Assembly: GCA_965659675.1 (NCBI GenBank)
Contig: CBFHWY010000024.1
Coordinates: 1-36,355 of the forward strand
DNA: 36,355 bases
Reading direction: 5' to 3'
DNA from: CBFHWY01 sp965659675
GTDB taxonomy: Bacteria > Bacteroidota > Bacteroidia > Flavobacteriales_G > Salibacteraceae
Part shown: in pieces, positions 1 through 8,101 of the stretch
Layout of the letters: each line of letters begins with the position of its first letter
Position numbering within the stretch: the stretch's first letter is position 1
Program-made: the position numbers and the translations under genes
The notes under the pieces: generated by a model
What the model was told of the DNA's origin: nothing
The model's input: the letters and a program-made list of their open reading frames with translations, nothing else
Databases searched by the model: none

Positions 1-581
1 CTAGTCTAAATTATATCGATCATGACATAGCTAGTAATTATGAGCATACATTGCATATCAACAGTTATGGGAGCCCTTCAAGTTCATACCGCATGGTCAG
101 ATTGAATTTAGCCAGTACACAGGGGAAATTCTTCGAAGCGGTTACAACATCAGGAACTACTGAGACGGAGCGTTTTAGTATTGAAGCCTCAGGCAAAGTT
201 GTAGCAACTGAACAATTGATTAGGCCAACTAGTTTTCACACACTTGCATTCTCTATAGAAGATGTTAATAATGATGCTGTATTGAAAATTTTTAAAAATG
301 GACATGTCTATGCTCCAGAAATTCATGTTGATGATCCAGTAGATTTTCCTGACTATGTTTTTGAGCAAGATTATGAGTTAATGGATCTTAAAAAACTACG
401 GAAATACATTAAAAGGGAAGGGCATTTGCCTGAAGTTCCAACTACAAGTGAGGTTGCAGAAAATGGCCTGGCCATTGGGGAAATGAACGTGCTTCTTCTA
501 AAAAAGGTCGAGGAACTCACACTCTACATTTTGGAGCTAGAAGAGAGAATGAATGAATATGAGCTTCAAAACAATAAGTAA
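1..581 (+). CDS. Fibre-like surface protein, 5'-truncated by the window edge
   Basis: The reading frame is open from base 3 to the stop at 579-581 with no stop upstream, so the gene starts outside the window. A TTG at 51 could be mistaken for a start but is probably internal. The N-terminal visible part is Ser/Thr-rich with alternating beta-type residues. The last 65 or so residues carry a pattern I recognise from the C-termini of many Bacteroidota fibre-like and adhesin-like proteins: a Leu/Lys-rich YELMDLKKLRKYI helix, then HLPEVPTTSEV, then GEMNVLLLKKVEELT leading into a coiled coil. That module resembles the trimerising ends of tail-fibre-like proteins; its exact role is not known to me. 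The stop overlaps the next start by one base (TAATG), which suggests translational coupling with the secreted protein downstream. Confidence 0.7.
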   Translation, partial: SLNYIDHDIASNYEHTLHINSYGSPSSSYRMVRLNLASTQGKFFEAVTTSGTTETERFSIEASGKVVATEQLIRPTSFHTLAFSIEDVNNDAVLKIFKNGHVYAPEIHVDDPVDFPDYVFEQDYELMDLKKLRKYIKREGHLPEVPTTSEVAENGLAIGEMNVLLLKKVEELTLYILELEERMNEYELQNNK

Positions 582-3565
582 TGAGAAGCATAGTTTTTAT
601 TCTGTTGGTACTCGTGACTGTACCTTTCTCAGGCTACTCACAATACTGGGGGCCAGATACGACCCAAACCATTGATACCCTTAGCTTTGATTCAGCAGTT
701 AACCATGTTTATGGTGAACTAGAGTCTATTGTCTCAACAGGCTATTTGAGCGATAGAAGTCCGCTACAAGTTGAGGAGTTAATGGATTTTGATGGTTCAA
801 GCTATGATTCATTAGGGAACTATTTCAGCTTTTTAGCACTCTATTCACAAATGCGAAATGCGAATATGCAAGGCGCTAGTGGCCTTGATTTTTTAAGGTT
901 AGACAGTATCATTAATATTCAACGTACTGATTCAATCCCAAAGGTCCCAATCGGGTTTTTGTTGTTCGATTTCAATACAATAGATTCTTTGGCTATAGAC
1001 TCGAATGTCTTGTGCTGGTCAGGCTATCAAATTTTGCTATGTGATAGTACGTTTCCAACGCTTTTTGATACTTCAAGCACTTTTTTTGCGGGTGCTCTAA
1101 CATCAGCAGAGATTGATACTCAGACATACTTTATTCTGGATAGTTCTTATTTTTTTACGAATAGGAGTGATACGATAGATTCTATTTTCATTTCTATTGA
1201 CAACGGGGCTTTTACCCAATACTCAATGAATGATTCATTTTTAGTTCAATGGACAGATTCTGGTCAGGTAGAAATGAGGATAAGATTAAAACTAAGTTCT
1301 GGAATGTCATTTAAATGCAGGACTTATTTCAGGGTAAGTTATCCATTTGAAGAGTCTGAGGAATTCACTACAGCTCCTTTCCGGCCTAAAAAAAGTACTG
1401 CTTATTGTAGTTCCACCTCAACAGTGACTATAGGCGATTACAGAAGAAACGCAATTCAACCCGACAAACACTATGACATGTATGCCTCGGAGTGGATTAC
1501 TAATCCAGATAATAATGGTTCAGTGAAAGCGAAAATTGGGGAATACTATGCTTGCGGAAACGCAAGTGGAAAGATTCGTAAACCCTTCATAATAGTTACT
1601 GGTTTTTCCCCAGATTGGGGTATTTTAGGTCAAAAAGTTGTGCCAGGTGCAAATCTTATTACAACAAAGGCAAACAATCACATTTACAATAATTTAAATG
1701 GTATCTTAAAGGAAAATGGAAGTACTCCAGATGAAGTGCCCGGTGCTAATAATCAAGCCAATATTCTATATGCCTTGAGAAATGAAGGCTTTGATATTGT
1801 GATTGTTGATTTCTACAATGGAGTTGATTTTGTAGAAAATGGAGCGAGCCTGGTCACAAAACTGATTAAGAGTATCAATGTAACTAAAGAACAAAACGGT
1901 TGGATGCATGAAAATGTGGTTATGGGAGTAAGTTTAGGGGCATTGATGACTAGATATGCTCTAGCAAAAATGGAGGCAGACCATGCGAATAATCCTAGTC
2001 TGAATCCACATCATCATACAAGGCTTTGGGTTTCTCATGAAGGCGAGATGCAAGGAGCGCACATTCCTTTAGCCATTCAATTCGGATCACATTATTTAAC
2101 TTCAGTTATACCACCAGTTGTTTCATCTGCCTTAATCGTGAGTGCTTCACTCGGTACTCTTAGCTTAAGCACAGCAATATATGCAACCATAAAGTTGAAG
2201 CGTTTGGGGGATCAAACTATAAATTGCCCAACTGCTTATCAATTATTAGTTGAGCACCATAAGGCCAATAATCAAATAGGAAACGACAACACGCTATATA
2301 AGCATAGTGCTCATTTGGCCTTTTTTAGTGCTATGAATTCATTGGGTTATCCTTCGACGAGGAACATAGCAATATCATGTGCAGATCAAGATGGTGACGG
2401 AGTTAGCTCTAATATAGCGGAAGAAGGTGATTGGATGTTTGATGCAAATTCAATAGGTAAGATTAATGCTACGATTAGTGGCTGGATTGAAAAAACGGGC
2501 AACACTCAAACTGTGTTTCAGGCTGGGGTAAACTTATACGGAATAAAACTTCTTGGGGCGTATAGAAAAATAAGAAAATATTATGCTAAAGCTCCAACGC
2601 TTGCAGCTGCATCAACCGAACGATTTTATGATCCAGGTATATTCTTATTCCGTCCAATAACATTACTTCAAAGTCGGAAACTTCAAAACTACGACTGCGC
2701 TTTTGTCCCCATCACCTCCGTGTTTGATGTCCAGGCTTCAACCAATAAGTATTACGGTTATGATGCCAAGACAAACTTGTTGTGGTATGAGCCTGGTGAT
2801 AATAGTGAACCATGGGGGTATCCTCATAACAGCTCAAACATAACTCAGCCCCAAACCGTTACACCGTTTGATGCTGTTTTTGCACATGATGAAAACGATT
2901 TACATGTAAATGATCCAAGGTGGCAAATACGCGAGTTTTTGATTGATGAAATGGCTGATAATTCAACTTACAAGTATTTTCTTGAGAATCGATCGATTGG
3001 TGTGAATGAAGCATATGGGGCAAAGTTCGAAGCACGTCAAGAGCTGACTTTAGGAAAAGCAGAAAGTAATGAGCATGTGGATGGACGGTTTATATTGGGT
3101 GAGTTTTCAGAAACGGAAATAAGTTCTGAAAAGGAAATTATTCTTAAGCCAGGAGTTGATATTTTCTCGGGGGCTAAATCCACCATTAAAGTTGAAAACA
3201 TGTGCTCCCAATGTTTTGCATTTCAGTCATTAAGTCGCGTAGACAATGATCTAAATTCAGGTGTGGTAAGTGAACCCTACCTTCCTGCAAATGATCGACC
3301 AAATTTTATTGAAGAAACATTGGACTCCAAAAATCCAGAAGTTTTGATTTTTCCAAACCCGACCTTATCTTCCGTATATATTAAAAATGTTCTTAAGGGT
3401 TCTAAATTTGAGATTAAAGATGCTTTTGGGAAAAATATTATGCAAGGTATAATTGAAGAGACTCAGCATTTGATTGATCTGAAAGGGTTTAAAAGTGGAA
3501 TTTACTTTATTTACATGAATGACAAATTGGGTGAAAGTCATATCAAACGAATTGTAAAACTTTAA
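581..3565 (+). CDS. Secreted T9SS cargo protein with alpha/beta-hydrolase-like domain
   Basis: This is a 994-residue protein. Residues 1-20 form a signal peptide ending near GYSQ. Residues 20-270 are a Ser/Asp/Thr-rich region I do not recognise. From about residue 335 (KPFIIVTGF) a lipase-like alpha/beta-hydrolase fold is suggested: a beta strand, FDIVIVDFYNG, then a nucleophile elbow GVSLGA with the candidate catalytic Ser451, followed by a QGAHIPLAIQFG segment like that of Bacteroidota esterase relatives. The Asp and His of a triad are not assignable by eye. An Asp-rich DQDGDG loop near residue 605 may bind calcium. The last 80 or so residues (VLIFPNPT to the terminal IKRIVKL) match a type A type IX secretion sorting domain, so the product should cross the outer membrane or be surface-attached. 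The substrate is unknown. The next gene starts 3 bases after the stop. Confidence 0.8.
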   Translation: MRSIVFILLVLVTVPFSGYSQYWGPDTTQTIDTLSFDSAVNHVYGELESIVSTGYLSDRSPLQVEELMDFDGSSYDSLGNYFSFLALYSQMRNANMQGASGLDFLRLDSIINIQRTDSIPKVPIGFLLFDFNTIDSLAIDSNVLCWSGYQILLCDSTFPTLFDTSSTFFAGALTSAEIDTQTYFILDSSYFFTNRSDTIDSIFISIDNGAFTQYSMNDSFLVQWTDSGQVEMRIRLKLSSGMSFKCRTYFRVSYPFEESEEFTTAPFRPKKSTAYCSSTSTVTIGDYRRNAIQPDKHYDMYASEWITNPDNNGSVKAKIGEYYACGNASGKIRKPFIIVTGFSPDWGILGQKVVPGANLITTKANNHIYNNLNGILKENGSTPDEVPGANNQANILYALRNEGFDIVIVDFYNGVDFVENGASLVTKLIKSINVTKEQNGWMHENVVMGVSLGALMTRYALAKMEADHANNPSLNPHHHTRLWVSHEGEMQGAHIPLAIQFGSHYLTSVIPPVVSSALIVSASLGTLSLSTAIYATIKLKRLGDQTINCPTAYQLLVEHHKANNQIGNDNTLYKHSAHLAFFSAMNSLGYPSTRNIAISCADQDGDGVSSNIAEEGDWMFDANSIGKINATISGWIEKTGNTQTVFQAGVNLYGIKLLGAYRKIRKYYAKAPTLAAASTERFYDPGIFLFRPITLLQSRKLQNYDCAFVPITSVFDVQASTNKYYGYDAKTNLLWYEPGDNSEPWGYPHNSSNITQPQTVTPFDAVFAHDENDLHVNDPRWQIREFLIDEMADNSTYKYFLENRSIGVNEAYGAKFEARQELTLGKAESNEHVDGRFILGEFSETEISSEKEIILKPGVDIFSGAKSTIKVENMCSQCFAFQSLSRVDNDLNSGVVSEPYLPANDRPNFIEETLDSKNPEVLIFPNPTLSSVYIKNVLKGSKFEIKDAFGKNIMQGIIEETQHLIDLKGFKSGIYFIYMNDKLGESHIKRIVKL

Positions 3566-3568
3566 GTC

Positions 3569-4243
3569 ATGAGAAAGAAGATTTTCGTCGTATTTATTTG
3601 GTTTTTAGTCCTTACAAGCTCCTGCCGCAAACTCAACTACAAAGACACCACAGTGGAAGTATATGTAGAAAATATTTCCTTGCACGAGCCTTTAGTGAAT
3701 CACCCAATAGTGATCAAAGAACGTTCTTCTAATATTTCTGGTAACATTATTACGGTCATTGATAGGCAGTTTACTGATGAGAATGGCATTGTATATTTTG
3801 ATGTAGAAACCCATAGAAATTACGACTATGAGGTTGAATTTGATTATCGAGGAGGTAGAGAAGGGTTCACTACTTTAAGCCCAGGCGATGATGATCCTAA
3901 TCGCGTTATTGACAGGGTGAAAATTAATGGAGGTGAGGATCAGTGTGCACATTTGCAAATAATTAGGGGGGGGGCATTAGACCTTTTTATAAAAAACTCT
4001 TCAGTTAACGCATCAAATGAAACGATGATGGTGCAATTTAAACATCAAAATGGTATTCGTTTAAGAACTCTTGACAAAAAGAGTGACCGAAGATCTACGA
4101 TTTCGTTATGGGAAGGAGACTATTTGGTAGATTATTACATCGCATCAGAGGGTGACACTATCTATTATAATTATGATACTTTGTCCCTTTCTGCAGAAAA
4201 TTGGCCTAGTCCTAATGATTATGATGTTATTCATGAGCCATAA
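3569..4243 (+). CDS. Hypothetical lipoprotein with beta-sandwich-like region
   Basis: This 224-residue protein has a lipoprotein signal sequence (MRKKIFVVFIWFLVLTSSC) with the acylated cysteine at position 19, so it should be anchored in a membrane, probably the outer one. The mature part begins with a stretch resembling a carboxypeptidase-regulatory or prealbumin-like beta-sandwich: VEVYVENISLHEPLVNHPI, then TDENGIVYFDVE and a YDYEVEF strand. I cannot name a family with confidence. It follows the T9SS cargo gene after 3 bases and is probably co-transcribed, so it may serve the same surface function. A run of nine G inside the gene (3966-3974) is a possible slippage site. Confidence 0.65.
   Translation: MRKKIFVVFIWFLVLTSSCRKLNYKDTTVEVYVENISLHEPLVNHPIVIKERSSNISGNIITVIDRQFTDENGIVYFDVETHRNYDYEVEFDYRGGREGFTTLSPGDDDPNRVIDRVKINGGEDQCAHLQIIRGGALDLFIKNSSVNASNETMMVQFKHQNGIRLRTLDKKSDRRSTISLWEGDYLVDYYIASEGDTIYYNYDTLSLSAENWPSPNDYDVIHEP
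3966..3974 (+). repeat. G9 homopolymer inside a lipoprotein gene
   Basis: Nine consecutive G encode part of Arg-Gly-Gly-Ala about 60% of the way through the lipoprotein reading frame. Gain or loss of one G would truncate the protein, so the tract could be a phase-variation site or simply a sequencing weak point. The frame is intact as given. Confidence 0.6.
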
Positions 4244-4319
4244 ATTGTTATGAAGCTTTTTAAGATCATTTCATGAGGGGGCTAAGGGTTTTGCTTTATC
4301 GTCTGCATAAACAGAAAGC

Positions 4320-4770
4320 TTATAATCTGAAACCTGAAACCTGAAACCCTCCTACGGCTTCGCTATGCTGAAGCTTCGCGAAAGCAAGCGGGTAAACCCT
4401 CCTACGGCGGGTAAACTTGCGGCTTTTTTCCTTTTCATTTTTGTCTTGATACAAAAACGAAACAAAAAAATCAAGACTGCTGTATTCTCCCTTGAAATCC
4501 TGGCGTCCCTTCGCTATCTCACTCCAACTCGTGCCGCATCTGCGGCACTCAAACACCGAGTTCGATGGCCGCTCTGTTCATGCCGGATTTCAACGGGTCG
4601 AATCCAGAGGTCGATTAATAACTTTCGCCAGATTTTTGATGGAATGCTATTTTGATTGGCGAGCTTTAATCTTCCGTCAGGCTACTTTTACATTCATAAT
4701 TCTACATTCTACATTCTGCGGTTCTTAAAGCCTGCAACGTGCAACCTGCAACCAAAACACACCTACACGT
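4320..4770. repeat. Repeat-like non-coding region rich in palindromes
   Basis: The 580-base stretch 4244-4823 has no credible gene. It holds three tandem TGAAACC units (about 4328-4348) and two copies of ACCCTCCTACGGC about 50 bases apart. It also holds an inverted repeat GTCTTGAT/ATCAAGAC around an A-rich loop (4443-4450, 4470-4477) and a near-perfect GTGCCGCA/TGCGGCAC hairpin (4531-4548) inside outer arms AACTCG/CGAGTT (4526-4531, 4557-4562). TGCAACCTGCAACC-type short repeats lie near 4736-4752. Short open frames on both strands here translate to Lys/Arg/Leu-rich peptides of the kind often mis-annotated around interspersed repeats in Bacteroidota. I infer a dispersed, possibly transposed element; multicopy status cannot be shown from one window. 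Confidence 0.45.
4384..4429 (+). terminator. Possible rho-independent terminator after the surface-protein operon
   Basis: Nested complementary arms GCAAG/CTTGC (4384-4388, 4416-4420) and ACCC/GGGT (4396-4399, 4409-4412) are followed by GGC and six T (4424-4429). The stem is interrupted, so it is weak. It lies 140 bases after the lipoprotein stop and may belong to the repeat-like region rather than be a dedicated terminator. Confidence 0.35.
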
Positions 4771-4799
4771 TATTCCCTAAACAAAAGTCCATACATTTG
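4770..4799 (+). promoter_or_regulatory. Bacteroidota-type promoter for the betaine-binding gene
   Basis: A -7 box TACATTTG at 4792-4799 matches the TAnnTTTG consensus exactly. A TTA at 4770-4772, one mismatch from the -33 TTG, sits 19 bases upstream, within the usual 17-23 spacing. The start codon is 25 bases downstream. Confidence 0.5.
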
Positions 4800-4823
4800 A
4801 GCGCCTAGATAAAAAGACATATC

Positions 4824-5679
4824 ATGAAGATCAGAACGCTATTCCTCTCGCTTGTCCTATTAATGCTTGTGAGCTCATGTTCAGAGAACGCAAAGAATAA
4901 AGTGGTTCTCGGAAATGAAAACTGGGTTTCGAGCATGTGTTTGACCTACCTCACCAAAGCCGTTTTAGAAGAGAATGGAACGAAGGTGGAAGTCAAGAAT
5001 AAGCGCATTGAGAATATTCTTGCTGATATGGACAAGGGGAATATTGATGTCTTTATGGATGTATGGTACGAAGGTCATAGTGTATATCTCTATGAGTTCC
5101 CAAATCTGGAAGACATGGGAACCATTTATGAGCATTGTGAGATCGGCCTGGCTGTGCCGAGCTATTTCGGAATTGATTCAGTTTCACAACTCAGTGCACG
5201 TGCAGCAGAATATGACGGAACCATCTATGGAATTCGTGAAGATGCCGGAGTGATGATCGCAACCGCATCTGTATTGCGTTCATATGAATGGGAAAATATC
5301 CACATCAAATCTGGAGACCAATGAACGCTCAAAACAATTAGATGCATCTATCGCTCAGCAGAAGAACTTCGTAACTGCCGTTTGGAAACCCGACTGGAAG
5401 AACGATCACTTTAACCTTAAGTGGCTTGCAGATACTACTGGACTTTTTGGAAAAGGCGACAAGATCCAGAAAATGGCGCGCCCGGGTTTTGCAGAAGAGT
5501 ATCCTGAGATCCATGCTATCCTCAAAAGAATGTATTTGTCTGAAGAACAACTTACTTCCTTTGTGAATGTGGTTAAAGACAATCGAAACCCAAAAAAGGT
5601 CGACGAAATGGCGAAACAATGGATCGCCGATAATCGCCAATTGGTGAATGCCTGGTTGGGTAAGAACGGCACTGAATAA
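4824..5679 (+). pseudogene. Glycine betaine-type ABC transporter substrate-binding lipoprotein, frameshifted
   Basis: Two overlapping frames make one protein. The first (4824-5324) begins with a lipoprotein signal (MKIRTLFLSLVLLMLVSSC), followed by a type 2 periplasmic-binding fold with VVLGNENWVSSMCLTYL, DVFMDVWYEGH and GTIYGIREDAG. The second frame carries the remainder: NFVTAVWKPDWKNDHFNLKWL, then LFGKGDKIQKMARPGF and a C-terminal helical part. This resembles the OpuAC/ProX family that delivers glycine betaine or similar osmolytes to an ABC importer. Homology runs out of frame 1 after ENIHIK and resumes at LETNERSK, placing the shift at about 5310: one base gained or two lost. The joined product is about 285 residues, close to normal length. 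No permease or ATPase gene adjoins it, and repeat-like DNA lies directly upstream. It is either a decaying orphan or a base error in the assembly. Confidence 0.75.
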
Positions 5680-5738
5680 GAGTAGTTCATTTACTCAATC
5701 TGCCTTGATTTCACTCCCGAAAGGCAGGTCTTTTTCAT

Positions 5739-5747
5739 TACCTTTGC
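5739..5747 (+). promoter_or_regulatory. Promoter -7 box upstream of etfB
   Basis: TACCTTTGC matches the Bacteroidota -7 consensus TAnnTTTG with the common trailing C. It ends 19 bases before the chosen etfB ATG at 5767. No TTG is found at the expected -33 distance. Confidence 0.5.
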
Positions 5748-5766
5748 AGCTCTATAAGTGTATAAT

Positions 5767-6507
5767 ATGAAGATACTAGTCTGCATAAGCAAAGCACCAG
5801 ATACCACCACCAAAATTTCTTTTACTGATAACGACACCAAATTCAATGAAAGCGGTGTACAGTTTATCGTGAATCCTTACGACGAGTGGTATGCACTGGT
5901 GAGAGGTTTGGAGTTGAAAGAGAGTTTAGGAGGGTCAGTTACTACCGTGACGGTTGGTTCTGCGGCCAGTGAGCCTATCATTCGTAAAGCATTGGCCATA
6001 GGGGCAGATAATGCTGTGCGTATTGATGCCGAGCCAGAAGATGCTTACGCTGTGGCAAAACACATAGCAGATTACGCTTCAGATAAAGATTTTGATCTTA
6101 TCCTTTGTGGAAAAGAGACCATCAACTACAATGGATCGCAAGTTGGTGGGATGATCGCCGCTCTACTTGACCAGCCTTATGTTTCGCTGGCAAGCAAACT
6201 TGATATGGATGGAAGCAAAGCTGTTGTGCTAAGAGATATTCAAGGTGGAAAAGAAACTATTGAAGTAGAAACACCGTTAGTGATCTCTGCTGCTAAAGGA
6301 ATGGCGGAACAGCGAATTCCAAATATGCGCGGAATCATGGCTGCGCGAACCAAACCACTGGAGGTCGTTACTCCAGAAGCTGCTGAAAACCTTACAGAGG
6401 TTGTTTCTTACGCTCTGCCACCTCAAAAATCAGAGGTGAAGTTGGTAGACCCAGAGAACGTGGAAGAGTTGGTCAGAATGTTGAAAGAAGAAGCCAAAGT
6501 GCTTTAA
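5767..6507 (+). CDS. etfB: Electron transfer flavoprotein, beta subunit
   Basis: EtfB pairs with EtfA to form a soluble heterodimer that takes electrons from acyl-CoA and other dehydrogenases and passes them to ETF-ubiquinone oxidoreductase. The product is 246 residues, normal for the family, starting MKILVCISKAPDTTTKISF. NPYDEWYALVRGLELKE, the VTVGSAASEPIIRKALAIGAD segment and LCGKETINYNGSQVGGMIAALL are typical ETF-beta signatures around the AMP-binding site. A GTG at 5758 would add three residues (MYN); I prefer the ATG at 5767 because the family normally begins MKILV. etfA starts 12 bases after the stop, so the two are co-transcribed. Confidence 0.95.
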   Translation: MKILVCISKAPDTTTKISFTDNDTKFNESGVQFIVNPYDEWYALVRGLELKESLGGSVTTVTVGSAASEPIIRKALAIGADNAVRIDAEPEDAYAVAKHIADYASDKDFDLILCGKETINYNGSQVGGMIAALLDQPYVSLASKLDMDGSKAVVLRDIQGGKETIEVETPLVISAAKGMAEQRIPNMRGIMAARTKPLEVVTPEAAENLTEVVSYALPPQKSEVKLVDPENVEELVRMLKEEAKVL

Positions 6508-6519
6508 AAAACAGGAAGA

Positions 6520-7473
6520 ATGAAAGTATTAGTATTTGTTGATTCAGCAGAAGGTAAATTAGTAAAGTCCGCCCCAGAAGCCGTTTTCTATGGTTCTAAA
6601 CTGGGCGATGATGTTACAGTTTTGGCTTACGGACAGGTTTCTGAAGATGAGCTATCAGGACTCGGAAATTACGGGGCATCAAGTGTAATGCATCACGCCG
6701 GACTTGATCATATGGACCCGGTGAAACTGAGCCGATTGGTTGAGGCCGCAGTAAATGAAACGGGTGCTGAAGCTGTGATCTTCTCGCACGACTTCACAGG
6801 TAAGTCAGTGGCGCCAATTGCCGCTGCTAAAATGAAGTCAGGTTTGGTAACAGGTGCAGTTGACTTCCCGGATACGAGCAATGGTTTTAAAGTAAAATCT
6901 GCGGTATTCTCAGGTAAGGCATTTGCATTCTACCAGATCAATACCGATAAGAAATTTATTTCGCTACTTCCGAATTCCATCAACCTGGAAGAAACAGGAG
7001 GGAGCGCTAGTGTTAGTGCCTTTGATGCAGATCTTGGAGATAGCCGTATCAATGTCGTAAATGTTGAGAAGCAAGTGAGTGACGTTGGTCCTGTGCTTAC
7101 AGAAGCTGATATGGTTGTTTCTGCAGGCCGAGGATTAAAAGGACCTGAGAATTGGGGGATGGTAGAAGAACTAGCCAAAGAACTTGGCGCTGCTACAGCT
7201 TGTTCACGTCCAGTTGCCGACATCGGATGGAGACCTCACCACGAACACGTAGGTCAAACAGGTATAGCCATTCGTCCGAATCTCTACATCGCCATTGGAA
7301 TATCTGGCGCTATTCAGCATTTGGCAGGAGTGAATGGTTCTAAGGTGATCGTAGTGATCAACACCGATCCGGAGGCCCCATTCTTTAAAGCAGCCGACTA
7401 TGGGATCGTTGGTGATGCCTTTGAGGTTGTGCCAAAGATGCTTGAGGCAGTGAAGAAATTGAACGCGGCATAG
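6520..7473 (+). CDS. etfA: Electron transfer flavoprotein, alpha subunit
   Basis: This is the partner of EtfB; it binds the catalytic FAD. It has 317 residues. The N-terminal half is an ETF alpha/beta domain (MKVLVFVDSAEGKLVKSAPE onward). The C-terminal FAD domain shows VVSAGRGLKGPENWGMVEEL, the ATACSRPVADIGWRPHHEHVGQTG loop region that contacts flavin, IAIGISGAIQHLAGV and INTDPEAPFFKAADYGIVGD. All expected blocks are present and in order. It is preceded by an AGGAAG-like purine stretch and followed after 7 bases by the nuclease-family gene, which probably shares the transcript. Confidence 0.95.
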   Translation: MKVLVFVDSAEGKLVKSAPEAVFYGSKLGDDVTVLAYGQVSEDELSGLGNYGASSVMHHAGLDHMDPVKLSRLVEAAVNETGAEAVIFSHDFTGKSVAPIAAAKMKSGLVTGAVDFPDTSNGFKVKSAVFSGKAFAFYQINTDKKFISLLPNSINLEETGGSASVSAFDADLGDSRINVVNVEKQVSDVGPVLTEADMVVSAGRGLKGPENWGMVEELAKELGAATACSRPVADIGWRPHHEHVGQTGIAIRPNLYIAIGISGAIQHLAGVNGSKVIVVINTDPEAPFFKAADYGIVGDAFEVVPKMLEAVKKLNAA

Positions 7474-7480
7474 GTCGCTT

Positions 7481-8071
7481 ATGGAAAAGAAGATCAAGCT
7501 TGAGATCGTAGGTTTATCCTACAGCCAAACCCAAACTGGGGCTTATGCGCTGGTGTTGGGAGAGGTTGGTGCCAAAAGAAGACTGCCGGTGATCATTGGC
7601 AACTTTGAGGCGCAGGCCATTGCCATTGAGCTTGAGAACATGAAACCGAGCCGTCCGCTCACCCACGATATCTTTAAGAGCTTTGCGGATTCTTTTGTCA
7701 TAACGGTGAAGGAAGTCATCATCTACAATTTGGTGGAAGGCGTTTTTTATGCCAAGATCATTTGTGAAGGAGAAGGAAAAGAAGTGGAGATCGATGCGCG
7801 AACATCAGATGCTATAGCCCTGGCCGTTCGTTTCAAATGTGAGGTATACACTTACGAATTCATTTTGGAAAAGGCCGGGATCATTTTGGAAGAAGAACAG
7901 GACATCAGCTCAGTAGAGGAAGAGGTGGAACAGGTGATGGAAGACGATAAACCACTCACCATGGCTGAAATGAGTCTGGAGGAACTCGAGCAAATGATCG
8001 AAGAAGCCATCGCCAATGAAGACTACGAGCGCGCTTCCAAGATCCGTGATGAGATCAATCGAAGGAAGTAA
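7481..8071 (+). CDS. Bifunctional nuclease family (DUF151) protein with UVR motif
   Basis: The protein has 196 residues. Residues 3-130 form a bifunctional-nuclease (BFN/DUF151) domain: KLEIVGLSYSQTQTGAYAL, then GAKRRLPVIIGNFEAQAIA, RPLTHDIFKSFADSF and IDARTSDAIALAVRF. A Glu-rich linker (about 140-155) leads to a C-terminal UvrB/UvrC-type helical hairpin (EELEQMIEEAIANEDYERASKIRDEI). Family members have been described as RNases/DNases and as regulators in plants, but the bacterial substrate is not established. The domain pair is common in Bacteroidota. It follows etfA by 7 bases. Confidence 0.88.
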   Translation: MEKKIKLEIVGLSYSQTQTGAYALVLGEVGAKRRLPVIIGNFEAQAIAIELENMKPSRPLTHDIFKSFADSFVITVKEVIIYNLVEGVFYAKIICEGEGKEVEIDARTSDAIALAVRFKCEVYTYEFILEKAGIILEEEQDISSVEEEVEQVMEDDKPLTMAEMSLEELEQMIEEAIANEDYERASKIRDEINRRK

Positions 8072-8101
8072 TCATTCCTTGAAATATCTTTTCTTTGACT
8101 A

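Noticed and set aside
51..581. TTG at 51 as the start of the first gene
   Set aside because: The frame stays open to the window edge and has no family-like N-terminus, so the gene is truncated rather than starting here.
4320..4728. Three short open frames on both strands in the 4244-4823 gap
   Set aside because: They overlap each other, encode basic low-complexity peptides and lie over palindromes; I treat them as non-coding.
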